Both the position numbers and the translations under genes were made by a program. A stretch of DNA of 6,700 nucleotides. Origin: a bacterium. GTDB lineage: Bacteria > Planctomycetota > Phycisphaerae > Phycisphaerales > UBA1924. The notes below the pieces were generated by a model. It did not search any database. It had not been told where the DNA came from and saw only the letters and a list, made by a program, of their open reading frames with translations. Position 1 is the stretch's first letter. Every line of letters begins with the position of its first letter. The stretch is from assembly GCA_002401225.1 (NCBI GenBank), contig NVSM01000026.1, positions 18,097 through 24,796 on the forward strand. The letters are read 5' to 3'. This document shows, piece after piece, positions 1 to 5,801 of the stretch.

Positions 1-714
1 TGGCGCATGTGATGGGTGTGGGAGATGGATCGGCGTGTGTGCTGGGATATTTTTGTTGGCTCGTTTCGCCCATTGATCGGCTGCTGTCCACGCGATGCTT
101 GTATCGAGATATTTGGCCGCGATCAGTGATACGATTGATGCTTGATCTGCGAATAAGGTTGCATCTGGGTGTGCTTCGAGTCTTTGGAGCATTCGAGCAC
201 CTGCTTGAAAATGAGCGTTCTCGATGAGTGTTTGCGCATGATGTAGGCTGGCAATACAACCGGGTGCTGTGAGCCAGGCGTCGTGCCAGGCTTTATACCA
301 GTCTCCTTGATCGAGCCAAGTTTGGGCGATCGGGGTGATATTGGTGCGGTAGGTTTGTAAGAGCTTTGGATGATCGAGTAGGTACGCATGGGCATGGTCG
401 CGCACTGGGATGAAAATATCTGAGCCGTCGGCACTAATGAGTCGGTTGCCAAACTCGGTGATGATGTGATCAATCACGCGGGCTGCTTCATTCAAGTTGT
501 TCTGTGTGAGCAGCTCGGTGAGGCGTTGGAGTGATTCGGATGCGATCGGAGAATCGGCGATGTAGATCGGGTTTTCGATAGATTCAGTTTGAAGCTGCTG
601 TGCGAGGCAGTGCGATGATCCGAATCCAAAGCTCAGGCCAACACACAATGCGAGCAATGGGCGTGTGAAGCTTGTGTACTGGCGGGTGCGAGGTGTTTGA
701 TTGTTGGTCAACAT
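1..714 (-). CDS. Exported protein, N-terminal part (partial; probable planctomycete PQQ/BamB-like propeller protein)
   Basis: The reading frame is open from ATG (complement of 712-714) to the left edge: 238 codons with no stop, so the C-terminus lies outside. A signal peptide is clear: Arg9, Arg11 and Arg18, a hydrophobic core LLALCVGLSFGFG (20-32), and a likely signal peptidase I site after CLA (36-38) before QQ. The mature part is helical and TPR-like. One helix pair covers about 61-94 (LQRLTELL, then AARVIDHIITEFGNRLI), followed by IFIPVRDHAHAYLL (100-113) and further helices to about 220. From memory, this 'tally, then IPVR.H..LL' front end precedes PQQ/BamB-like beta-propellers in planctomycetes. 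No propeller blade is visible here, so the product name is inference. GGAGGC (complement of 727-732) lies 12 bases before the ATG, rather far for a Shine-Dalgarno site. It is divergent from the gene at 913. Confidence is high for the gene and moderate for the family. Confidence 0.8.
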   Translation of the reverse strand, partial: MLTNNQTPRTRQYTSFTRPLLALCVGLSFGFGSSHCLAQQLQTESIENPIYIADSPIASESLQRLTELLTQNNLNEAARVIDHIITEFGNRLISADGSDIFIPVRDHAHAYLLDHPKLLQTYRTNITPIAQTWLDQGDWYKAWHDAWLTAPGCIASLHHAQTLIENAHFQAGARMLQRLEAHPDATLFADQASIVSLIAAKYLDTSIAWTAADQWAKRANKNIPAHTPIHLPHPSHAP

Positions 715-912
715 AAAGTAATCACAGCCTCCAGCTGTTTGCTTGGCTATTCCTTAATCTTCTCATTGGTGTACAGATTCAGGTCGCGATGGTTCCCGAG
801 AAGTCCGAGAAGCGTGGATGTATTTGCCTAGATACTACAACCCGAGAGCGAAACATGCTCAAAGTGATGATTCGTTTCTGTGATGCAAATGGATGTACGA
901 AGATAGAGAGAG

Positions 913-1416
913 ATGGAATCTGTTCTGGATTATCCTGTTCGATTGATCGGCAATGCGTGTTTTTGGGTTCAAGATCTGGCCAGCCAGGTTTGTACCTTGT
1001 TTACCCGTCGCCCGTTCCGTGTGGTGGTGTTGTCGCTTGCGATCGCTGCGATGAGCTGCGTGGATCTGTACCTGACCTTGCTCTATGTTACCAATATCGG
1101 GATGAATGAAATGAACCCGCTGGCGAGGGCGATGATGGAGTATCAATCGCCTGCGATTTTGGCAGCCTGGAAAATGGGCACAGTGATGCTCTCAATTGGG
1201 ATTTTGATCTTGATTCGCAAACAGCGCAGCGCGGAGATCGGTGCGTGGATCGGGTGTATGGTGCTTGGATGGCTGATGGTGCATTGGGTTGGGTTTATTA
1301 ATGTTCATCAAACACTGGACATGGAACTTGCTCAGAATCAACAAGATGCCTCATGGATCATGATCACCACCGGCGACGAAGGCGTGGGATCGATGTTGCC
1401 CACAGTAATCGACTAA
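913..1416 (+). CDS. Small multipass membrane protein, DUF5658-like
   Basis: This is a 167-residue inner-membrane protein of unknown function. Three hydrophobic segments are visible: about 36-61 (RVVVLSLAIAAMSCVDLYLTL...), 80-101 (PAILAAWKMGTVMLSIGILIL) and 110-130. The layout matches what I recall of DUF5658: an Asp in the first helix (D51, VDLYLTLLY), then E-x-N-P just after it (E66-M-N68-P69), and a Lys in the second helix (K87). These polar residues inside or next to the membrane are probably the conserved functional positions. The N-terminal 35 residues, with R10, R32, R33 and R36, should be cytoplasmic. The start is well fixed, because an in-frame TAG at 904-906 leaves this ATG as the first possible start. 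The upstream purine run AGAGAGAG is a poor ribosome binding site. The lipoprotein gene follows on the same strand about 70 bases downstream, possibly in the same transcript. The family name rests on pattern memory, not a search. Confidence 0.78.
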   Translation: MESVLDYPVRLIGNACFWVQDLASQVCTLFTRRPFRVVVLSLAIAAMSCVDLYLTLLYVTNIGMNEMNPLARAMMEYQSPAILAAWKMGTVMLSIGILILIRKQRSAEIGAWIGCMVLGWLMVHWVGFINVHQTLDMELAQNQQDASWIMITTGDEGVGSMLPTVID

Positions 1417-1476
1417 CGCATTGATTCACTCACCAAATCGTAGATCTCGTGTGTATTGTTGCCTAGTTGGGTGTGC

Positions 1477-1484
1477 AGAAGAGG
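1477..1484 (+). promoter_or_regulatory. Candidate ribosome binding site before the LEA14-like lipoprotein
   Basis: AGAAGAGG lies here. It ends one base before the ATG at 1486, which is too close for use there. It stands 7 bases before an in-frame GTG at 1492, a standard spacing, and 22 bases before ATG 1507. If it is the real site, translation begins at GTG 1492. Confidence 0.4.
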
Positions 1485-1485
1485 T

Positions 1486-1998
1486 ATGGGTGTGCTAGGC
1501 TCGTTGATGATGAAGCACGCACGATTGAATCGATCACAGGCTGGTATTCTTTGCACGCTCGTTTTTGCAGGGGCAAGCATACTGCTCGGCGGGTGTTCAA
1601 AGGCGATGGCACCAACATTTACCGCAATGGGTGTGCGTGAGATCGAGCACCATAAAGATCGCTCGGTGATCGAGTTTTCGATCCAGGCGACGAATCCGAA
1701 CAAAGAGCCGATCCCGCTCAAGCAGATCCGGTATCGGGTTGAGATTGATGGGGTCGAAGTATTCTCAGGCGTGCGGAGCCCGCAAACGACGCTGCACACT
1801 TATTCGTCGCATGTGTTCAAACTCCCAGCGGTGATCCCGGCTTCGGCGTTGTCGGATTCAGAATCGGTGAGTTATCTGATTGTTGGCACAGCACAGTATG
1901 TGCCTCCAGGCCGATTGTCAGAAGTACTCTTTGATGCTGAGGTTCGGGTTCCTGAAGCGGCGATTGAGCTTTCGGGCACGATTAACACTGGCAACTAG
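1486..1998 (+). CDS. LEA type 2 (LEA14/WHy-like) lipoprotein
   Basis: This is a predicted lipid-anchored protein, about 170 residues from this start. A hydrophobic stretch GILCTLVFAGASILL (20-34) ends in the lipobox L-G-G-C with lipidated Cys37. The mature part carries the WHy/LEA14 signature: IEFSIQATNPNKEPIPLKQI (62-81), where the NPN turn is the hallmark, then RYRVEIDGVEVFSG (82-95). Such domains are small beta-sandwiches; in bacteria and plants they are linked to desiccation or stress tolerance, but the role here is unknown. The start is uncertain. ATG 1486 is the first in-frame ATG and is given as the outer bound. GTG 1492 fits the upstream AGAAGAGG best, and ATG 1507 gives the most ordinary signal-peptide length (30 residues to the Cys). 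A TTG at 1456 is also in frame but unlikely. The gene converges on the NIF3 gene, with stop codons only 30 bases apart and no obvious terminator hairpin between them. Confidence 0.82.
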   Translation: MGVLGSLMMKHARLNRSQAGILCTLVFAGASILLGGCSKAMAPTFTAMGVREIEHHKDRSVIEFSIQATNPNKEPIPLKQIRYRVEIDGVEVFSGVRSPQTTLHTYSSHVFKLPAVIPASALSDSESVSYLIVGTAQYVPPGRLSEVLFDAEVRVPEAAIELSGTINTGN

Positions 1999-2012
1999 CA
2001 GACGAATACTCA

Positions 2013-2036
2013 ACGAAGTTATCGCAAGTTATCCAA
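2013..2036. repeat. Short direct repeat AAGTTATC in a convergent gap
   Basis: Two copies of AAGTTATC lie two bases apart in the 30-bp gap between the convergent lipoprotein and NIF3 genes, overlapping the NIF3 stop codon. No hairpin was found in the gap. It may be chance. Confidence 0.3.
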
Positions 2037-3186
2037 TCTTAATCTGATCTTGATCGACCATGCTGACTGTAATAGTCGCATTGGGCAGGTGTTCAAGGAG
2101 TTTTTCTCGCAGCCGTTTGAGGTATCCTCGTTCGGTGTTGGTGTGTCCTGCAAGGAGAATGCTGAGCCCGGATTGGCTGGCGGCGAGGATTTCGTGATGG
2201 GTCATCTCGCCTGTGATAAAGAGTTCGCACCCTTCGTCTTTGGCGAGCTGGGCCATTGAACCACCCGAACCAGGCACGACGCCGATGGTTTTAAACTGGT
2301 GGTTTTCGTTGTCATCTGCGAGCGCGTAACGGATGCGCGAGCGATCGAGGTGCGATCGGAGCCGATCGGCAAGCTGGGCAATGGTTGCAGGTTGATCGAG
2401 AACAAGCCTGCGTCCTGCACCGATCTTTCGGATTGGTTCTCGGGTGAGCTCAACGATGTCGTAGGCGGGTGTTTCGTAGGGGTGAAACTCTTTGAGGGTT
2501 TCGATCACCAGCGCGAGGGCGTGCTTGGAACAGACCATTTCGATGCGGGTTTCTGCGACGCGTTCGAGCGAGCCAATTTGTCCAACGGTTGGGTGTGCGC
2601 CTTGTTGAGGCAAGAATGTACCTTCGCCTTGGGTGCTAAACGAGCAGAGCCGATAGTTGCCCATGCCGCCCGCGCCCGCGGTGCCTAAGGCATTGCGGAG
2701 TGTATCAACTTGGTCGGTGGGGACAAAGGTGATGACTTTGACTTCGCGATTCGTGTCGCCTCCAAGTGCGGGGACGATGGCTCGACAGTCGCCTTGAATG
2801 GTGCCTGGTTTTGCTTCGCCGGGTTCAGAACTGATGCCTTCGCAGAGCCAATCTGTGACGCCATCAACAGTGGCGTCAAGGGCGGTGTGAGGCGAATAGA
2901 TCGCGATACCCGCTTCGATCGCGCCACGAACAATACGCTGGGTATGGGTTGAATCTGTCAGAGACTCGAGGGGGGTAAAGATCGTCGGGTGATACGCGAT
3001 GATCGCGCCAGCACCAAGTTCGAGGGCTTCAACGAGCACGCGTTCGCTCAAGTCGATGGTGAGGAGGATTGGTCCAGCAAGTGGGCGATCGGGCACGCCA
3101 AGCTGGAGTCCGACCTTATCCCAGTCTTCTGCGTGTTTAAGCGGGGCAATGTGTTCCATCGCATCGATCAGGTCTTGCACAATCAT
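2029..3186 (-). CDS. NIF3/DUF34-family dinuclear metal-centre protein with YqfO-type insert
   Basis: This is a complete 385-residue cytoplasmic protein. The family forms a toroidal hexamer with two metal ions per subunit. Its biochemical role is unsettled, and the database name 'GTP cyclohydrolase 1 type 2' is doubtful. The N-terminal lobe (1-about 130) has EDWDKVGLQLG (20-30), AYHPTIF (64-70) and YSPHTALDA (97-105). The C-terminal lobe (about 250-385) has FITGEMTHHEIL (323-334) and GHTNTERGYL (347-356). Probable metal ligands are His66, Asp104, His348 and Glu352. The insert at about 147-247 is the CutA/PII-like domain seen in B. subtilis YqfO, with GAGGMGNY (171-178), GTFLPQQGAHP (189-199) and HPYETPAYDI (235-244). 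Tyr65 stands where many bacterial members have the first His of HHP. This and GEMTHHE...HTNTERG resemble eukaryotic NIF3L1. The start is supported by GGAGGC (complement of 3192-3197), 5 bases upstream. The gene is divergent from ispE. Confidence 0.95.
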   Translation of the reverse strand: MIVQDLIDAMEHIAPLKHAEDWDKVGLQLGVPDRPLAGPILLTIDLSERVLVEALELGAGAIIAYHPTIFTPLESLTDSTHTQRIVRGAIEAGIAIYSPHTALDATVDGVTDWLCEGISSEPGEAKPGTIQGDCRAIVPALGGDTNREVKVITFVPTDQVDTLRNALGTAGAGGMGNYRLCSFSTQGEGTFLPQQGAHPTVGQIGSLERVAETRIEMVCSKHALALVIETLKEFHPYETPAYDIVELTREPIRKIGAGRRLVLDQPATIAQLADRLRSHLDRSRIRYALADDNENHQFKTIGVVPGSGGSMAQLAKDEGCELFITGEMTHHEILAASQSGLSILLAGHTNTERGYLKRLREKLLEHLPNATITVSMVDQDQIKIG

Positions 3187-3280
3187 GGTCAGCCTCCGTT
3201 TGGTGAAGAGTGAAGAAAAGCTTTCATTGTTTCATTCTAGGTACGCTGGCGGGTGGGTTGGAGTGCGCTAGAGTTTGGTG
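3187..3280. promoter_or_regulatory. Divergent promoter region between the NIF3 gene and ispE
   Basis: This 94-bp gap must carry the start signals for both flanking genes. It contains the NIF3 ribosome binding site (complement of 3192-3197) and a tandem repeat of TTTCATT at 3222-3228 and 3230-3236. A TAGAAT-like -10 (complement of 3234-3239) faces the NIF3 gene but lacks a good -35. I found no strong sigma-70 box facing ispE. Confidence 0.45.
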
Positions 3281-4189
3281 ATGAATGCACAAAATGCACA
3301 TGCTGATGTTTTTCGGACGCGGGTTTATGCCAAGGTGAACCTGGTGCTGGGTGTTGGGCCCAGAGATGACTTAAATGGGCTTCATCCGATCTGCTCGTGG
3401 ATGCACGCGATTGATGTGTGTGACAAGATTGAGATTCGCAAAGTTCCTGAACAACAAGAATCTGAGTATGTTGTTGTTTGGGCCCAGGGTGATGGTTCGG
3501 TGGTGCCAGTTGAGTGGGCGATTGCGGATGATCTCGGGGTTCGTGCGCACAAGGTGGTCGAGGAGTATGTCGGCAGGCAACTGGCGATAAGTCTTCGGGT
3601 ATTGAAATCGATCCCCGCGGGTGGCGGGCTTGGTGGCGGGTCGGCGGATGCTGCGGGTGTGCTGATGGGGATCAACGAGCTTTTTAGTCTCAAGCTTGGT
3701 CACCAAACGCTGGTGAAGCTAGCGATGAAACTGGGATCGGATATCCCGTTCTTTCTTGATCCAGGGCGATCGGTTCCGCGTCCAGCGATTGTTGAAGGCT
3801 TTGGCGATCAGATCACTCGGCTAGACAGCGGCCATGCTGGTACGCTGATCACGCTGATTATGCCCGCGTTTGGATGTCATACCGGGAAGGTATACCGGGT
3901 ATTTGATGCGATGGTTGGTAGTGAACACACGCTTGATAAAGACCGGGTTGTGCAACTCGCTTCGCAGCGTTTAAGAGATGAATCAGCCTTGTTCAATGAT
4001 TTGGCGAAGCCTGCTTGTACGGTTGTACCAGAACTCAATGAGGTTCGAGATGCGTTTGAGAAGGCAACCGGGCGGGTGATTCATGTCTCGGGGAGCGGGT
4101 CGACATTGTTTGTGATTGGGGAAATTGACCCAAGATTGATCAAACAGGCGTGCCCGAACTGTTCGGTGGTGAAGACTCAACTGTGTTAA
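3281..4189 (+). CDS. ispE: 4-diphosphocytidyl-2-C-methyl-D-erythritol kinase IspE
   Basis: IspE is the GHMP-family kinase of the MEP pathway. It uses ATP to phosphorylate the 2-hydroxyl of CDP-methylerythritol on the way to IPP and DMAPP, in the cytoplasm. All hallmarks are visible in 302 residues. YAKVNLVLGV (16-25) carries the catalytic Lys18. The ATP loop is PAGGGLGGGSADAA (112-125). GSDIPFF (152-158) carries the catalytic Asp154, NDL (239-241) is conserved, and SGSGST (270-275) is GHMP motif 3. Length is normal to slightly long. The stretch after IPFFLDPG is extended, with RSVPRPAIVE before GFGD (173-176), where most relatives have a short loop and G-x-G-E. The ATG at 3281 is preferred; a TTG two codons earlier is also in frame. 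The ribosome binding site is weak: GAG at 3271-3273 is well spaced, while GGAG at 3260-3263 is too far. The stop codon lies within a 9-base direct repeat. Confidence 0.95.
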   Translation: MNAQNAHADVFRTRVYAKVNLVLGVGPRDDLNGLHPICSWMHAIDVCDKIEIRKVPEQQESEYVVVWAQGDGSVVPVEWAIADDLGVRAHKVVEEYVGRQLAISLRVLKSIPAGGGLGGGSADAAGVLMGINELFSLKLGHQTLVKLAMKLGSDIPFFLDPGRSVPRPAIVEGFGDQITRLDSGHAGTLITLIMPAFGCHTGKVYRVFDAMVGSEHTLDKDRVVQLASQRLRDESALFNDLAKPACTVVPELNEVRDAFEKATGRVIHVSGSGSTLFVIGEIDPRLIKQACPNCSVVKTQLC

Positions 4190-4204
4190 GCGAGTTGTGT
4201 TAAG
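4182..4204. repeat. Direct repeat TGTGTTAAG x2 across the ispE stop
   Basis: TGTGTTAAG occurs at 4182-4190 and again at 4196-4204, a 14-base period. The first copy includes the ispE stop codon. It could be a small tandem duplication or a protein-binding site upstream of the kinase gene. Confidence 0.4.
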
Positions 4205-4250
4205 TTTGCTTTGATGCTGATTTCTGTATACTGCGAAAGACTTTCCGAAC

Positions 4251-4256
4251 TATAAT
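4251..4256 (+). promoter_or_regulatory. Candidate sigma-70 -10 box for the ROK kinase gene
   Basis: A perfect TATAAT lies 44 bases before the kinase ATG, which would give a leader of about 38 bases. There is no good -35 at 16-18 bases upstream. A second, weaker -10 candidate, TATACT, is at 4227-4232, with TTGCTT at 4206-4211 (15-base spacer). A promoter in this 111-bp gap is likely; the exact one is uncertain. Confidence 0.42.
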
Positions 4257-4300
4257 CTACTTGAATAGATCAAACTGTCGGCATGCTCGGAGATTGACCA

Positions 4301-5317
4301 ATGACTCAAGAATCCACAGACACACCCGCACCCGCACAAAGCGTCGTAATGAAAGATGATCAAGCCAAGCTCGCGCTGGGGATTGATCTTGGCGGGACAA
4401 ATATTCAGGCTGGGGTGATTAATGAGTTTGGTGAGGTGCTCGGACGCGCCAAGCTCAAGACCGAAGCGGATGGCGGGTTTGATTCGGTCATGGATCGTAT
4501 TGCAGCAGCAGCACGCGAGGCGTGTGATGATGCCAAGGTGCCGATGTCTACGATTCATACAGCTGGGCTTGGTGTTCCTGGGCCGATAGATCCTGAAAAA
4601 GGTGTGGTGATCGAAGCGGTGAACCTGCGATGGAACGACGCGCCGGTTGTGATGGCTTTGTCGGATCGGCTCGGGGTGCCTGTGTATGCTGACAACGATG
4701 TGAATGTTGCGGTGTATGGTGAATGGCGAGCTGGGATCGGCGACCAGACACCCAATATGCTCGGGGTCTGGGTAGGCACCGGCGTTGGTGGCGGGTTGAT
4801 TATCAACTCCCAGCTTCATCGCGGGGCACACTACTCAGCAGGCGAAATCGGGCACATGATTTTATATCCTGGTGCGCACCTTGGATCACGATCGGTCGAA
4901 CACAACTGTTCACGCACAGCGATTGCTCATGAGCTCGTCAAGTTGATCCGGTCGAATCATTCGTCGATGGTGACGAGCATGACTGATGGGAAGCTGCACA
5001 AAATTAAGTCGAAAGTGCTCGCGATGGCGTATGAGCAAGGTGATGATTTGGTGCGGACGGTGGTCAATGATGCTGCCGATCGGCTTGGGATCGCGATTGC
5101 ATCGACGGTGACTCTTTTGAGTTTGGACAAGGTTGTGCTTGGCGGCGGATTGGTGCATGCGATCGGTAAGCCGATGGTTGATATTGTGCGTGATTCGGTT
5201 CGCCGGGAGGTCTTTCCTGAGTCACTCCGCAATGTCAGCGTTGAAGCGAGTATTCTTGGCGACGATGCCGGGTTGGTTGGTGCGGGGTTGATCGCGTTTG
5301 AAGAGCTTTGGAAGTAA
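4301..5317 (+). CDS. ROK-family sugar kinase (probable glucokinase-type), zinc motif lost
   Basis: This complete 338-residue protein is expected to transfer phosphate from ATP to glucose or a related hexose in the cytoplasm. ROK features in order: the phosphate loop GIDLGGTNIQAGVI (27-40); PGPIDPEKGVV (93-103) with VNLRW (107-111); DNDVNVAVYGEW (131-142), whose Asp133 aligns with the catalytic base; GTGVGGGLI (159-167); GEIGHM (181-186) with the sugar-contacting Glu182 and His185; and VVLGGGL (278-284) in the C-terminal lobe. The usual zinc-binding C-x-C-G-x-x-G-C-x-E is missing. Its place is held by GAHLGSRSVE (191-200), with the three cysteines replaced and Glu200 kept before SRTAI. About 20 mostly polar residues precede the ROK fold. 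ATG 4301 is supported by GGAG at 4289-4292, 8 bases upstream; ATG 4349 would trim that tail. Substrate cannot be fixed from sequence alone. The gene ends at a strong hairpin. Confidence 0.92.
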   Translation: MTQESTDTPAPAQSVVMKDDQAKLALGIDLGGTNIQAGVINEFGEVLGRAKLKTEADGGFDSVMDRIAAAAREACDDAKVPMSTIHTAGLGVPGPIDPEKGVVIEAVNLRWNDAPVVMALSDRLGVPVYADNDVNVAVYGEWRAGIGDQTPNMLGVWVGTGVGGGLIINSQLHRGAHYSAGEIGHMILYPGAHLGSRSVEHNCSRTAIAHELVKLIRSNHSSMVTSMTDGKLHKIKSKVLAMAYEQGDDLVRTVVNDAADRLGIAIASTVTLLSLDKVVLGGGLVHAIGKPMVDIVRDSVRREVFPESLRNVSVEASILGDDAGLVGAGLIAFEELWK

Positions 5318-5339
5318 GACAGATCGAATATGAATGAAA

Positions 5340-5371
5340 ACCGGCTGCAACACTAAGATGTCGCAGCCGGT
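5340..5371. terminator. Hairpin terminator, probably bidirectional
   Basis: ACCGGCTGC (5340-5348) pairs perfectly with GCAGCCGGT (5363-5371). Inside, after one A/C mismatch, ACA (5350-5352) pairs with TGT (5359-5361) around a 6-base loop, CTAAGA. It sits between the convergent ROK kinase and flgM genes, 22 bases after the kinase stop and 34 bases beyond the flgM stop. The T-tracts are modest: TATATT follows on the plus strand, and TTT then CATTCATATT on the minus strand. It most likely ends both transcripts. Confidence 0.82.
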
Positions 5372-5405
5372 ATATTCTGATGTTGATTGAATCAGGCTGA
5401 TTCAG

Positions 5406-5711
5406 TTAGAGTGAAAAGGTGATATCATCGAGGAGTTCGTCAGCGACTGCTGATAGTTTGTCTTCGGTGAGGTAGGTGCCTGATTGAATCTCAGAGCGGA
5501 CACGATTGATAAGATCAGTTCGTTCTGTGGGTTCGGATTGGAGCTGGCTCAGATACTGGGCCATCTGTGAGAACTCAACGCGATCTGATGTCCGAGCCCC
5601 ACCACGGCCCCGGACATCGTCAGCGGTTCGACTAGAGATCGGTGTTTCTACCGAAAGCCTTCCTGCTGGATGCGATGATGCTGTGCTATTGATTGGAGAA
5701 ATGTTACTCAT
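5406..5711 (-). CDS. flgM: Anti-sigma-28 factor FlgM
   Basis: FlgM binds the flagellar sigma factor FliA (sigma-28) and holds it inactive until the hook-basal body is complete, when FlgM is exported through the flagellar apparatus. The 101-residue length is normal. The first 40 residues are rich in Ser, Thr, Gly and Arg and look disordered, as expected for a secreted regulator. The C-terminal domain (about 42-98) follows the family pattern: SDRVEFSQMAQYL (42-54), then RTDLINRVRSEIQSGTY (64-80), then EDKLSAVADELLDDI (83-97). The first block is the D-[RK]-V-x-x-S entry motif, the second the sigma-binding helix, the third the last helix. The start has AAAGAGG (complement of 5721-5727), 9 bases upstream. 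The gene stands alone, convergent with the ROK kinase and divergent from a lipoprotein gene; no other flagellar gene is in view. The pattern match is strong although the N-terminal half is not diagnostic. Confidence 0.88.
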   Translation of the reverse strand: MSNISPINSTASSHPAGRLSVETPISSRTADDVRGRGGARTSDRVEFSQMAQYLSQLQSEPTERTDLINRVRSEIQSGTYLTEDKLSAVADELLDDITFSL

Positions 5712-5786
5712 AAAATCATGCCTCTTTCTTGTGTCCTGTTTCGTCTTCTGTCAATACCGAGTATTTGTGCCCACCACAGGACACCC

Positions 5787-5801
5787 ACTACATGTTGTAG
5801 T
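5787..5801. repeat. Perfect inverted repeat ACTACA-TGT-TGTAGT
   Basis: Two 6-base arms are separated by TGT, 76 bases upstream of the flgM start. The size and symmetry suit an operator for a dimeric regulator, but no protein is implied by the sequence alone. Confidence 0.45.

Noticed and set aside
123..473. A 116-codon minus-strand frame
   Set aside because: It lies inside the left-edge exported protein gene in a different frame and is Ser/Thr/Pro/His/Gln-rich low-complexity sequence. The long frame with the signal peptide explains the region.
789..1109. A 106-codon plus-strand frame starting at ATG 789
   Set aside because: Most of it overlaps the 913-1416 membrane protein in another frame, and its product is Cys/Arg-rich with no domain pattern. 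The frame at 913 has clear membrane helices and a conserved-looking motif.
4250..4831. A 193-codon minus-strand frame opposite the ROK kinase
   Set aside because: It is antisense to the kinase motifs and rich in His, Arg, Pro and Cys, as expected for a shadow frame. It has no recognisable domain.
5726..5754. Perfect TTGACA (-35) on the minus strand at 5749-5754 upstream of flgM
   Set aside because: At 17 bases the matching -10 would be CAAGAA, a poor match that almost abuts the flgM ribosome binding site. I do not call a promoter on a -35 alone.
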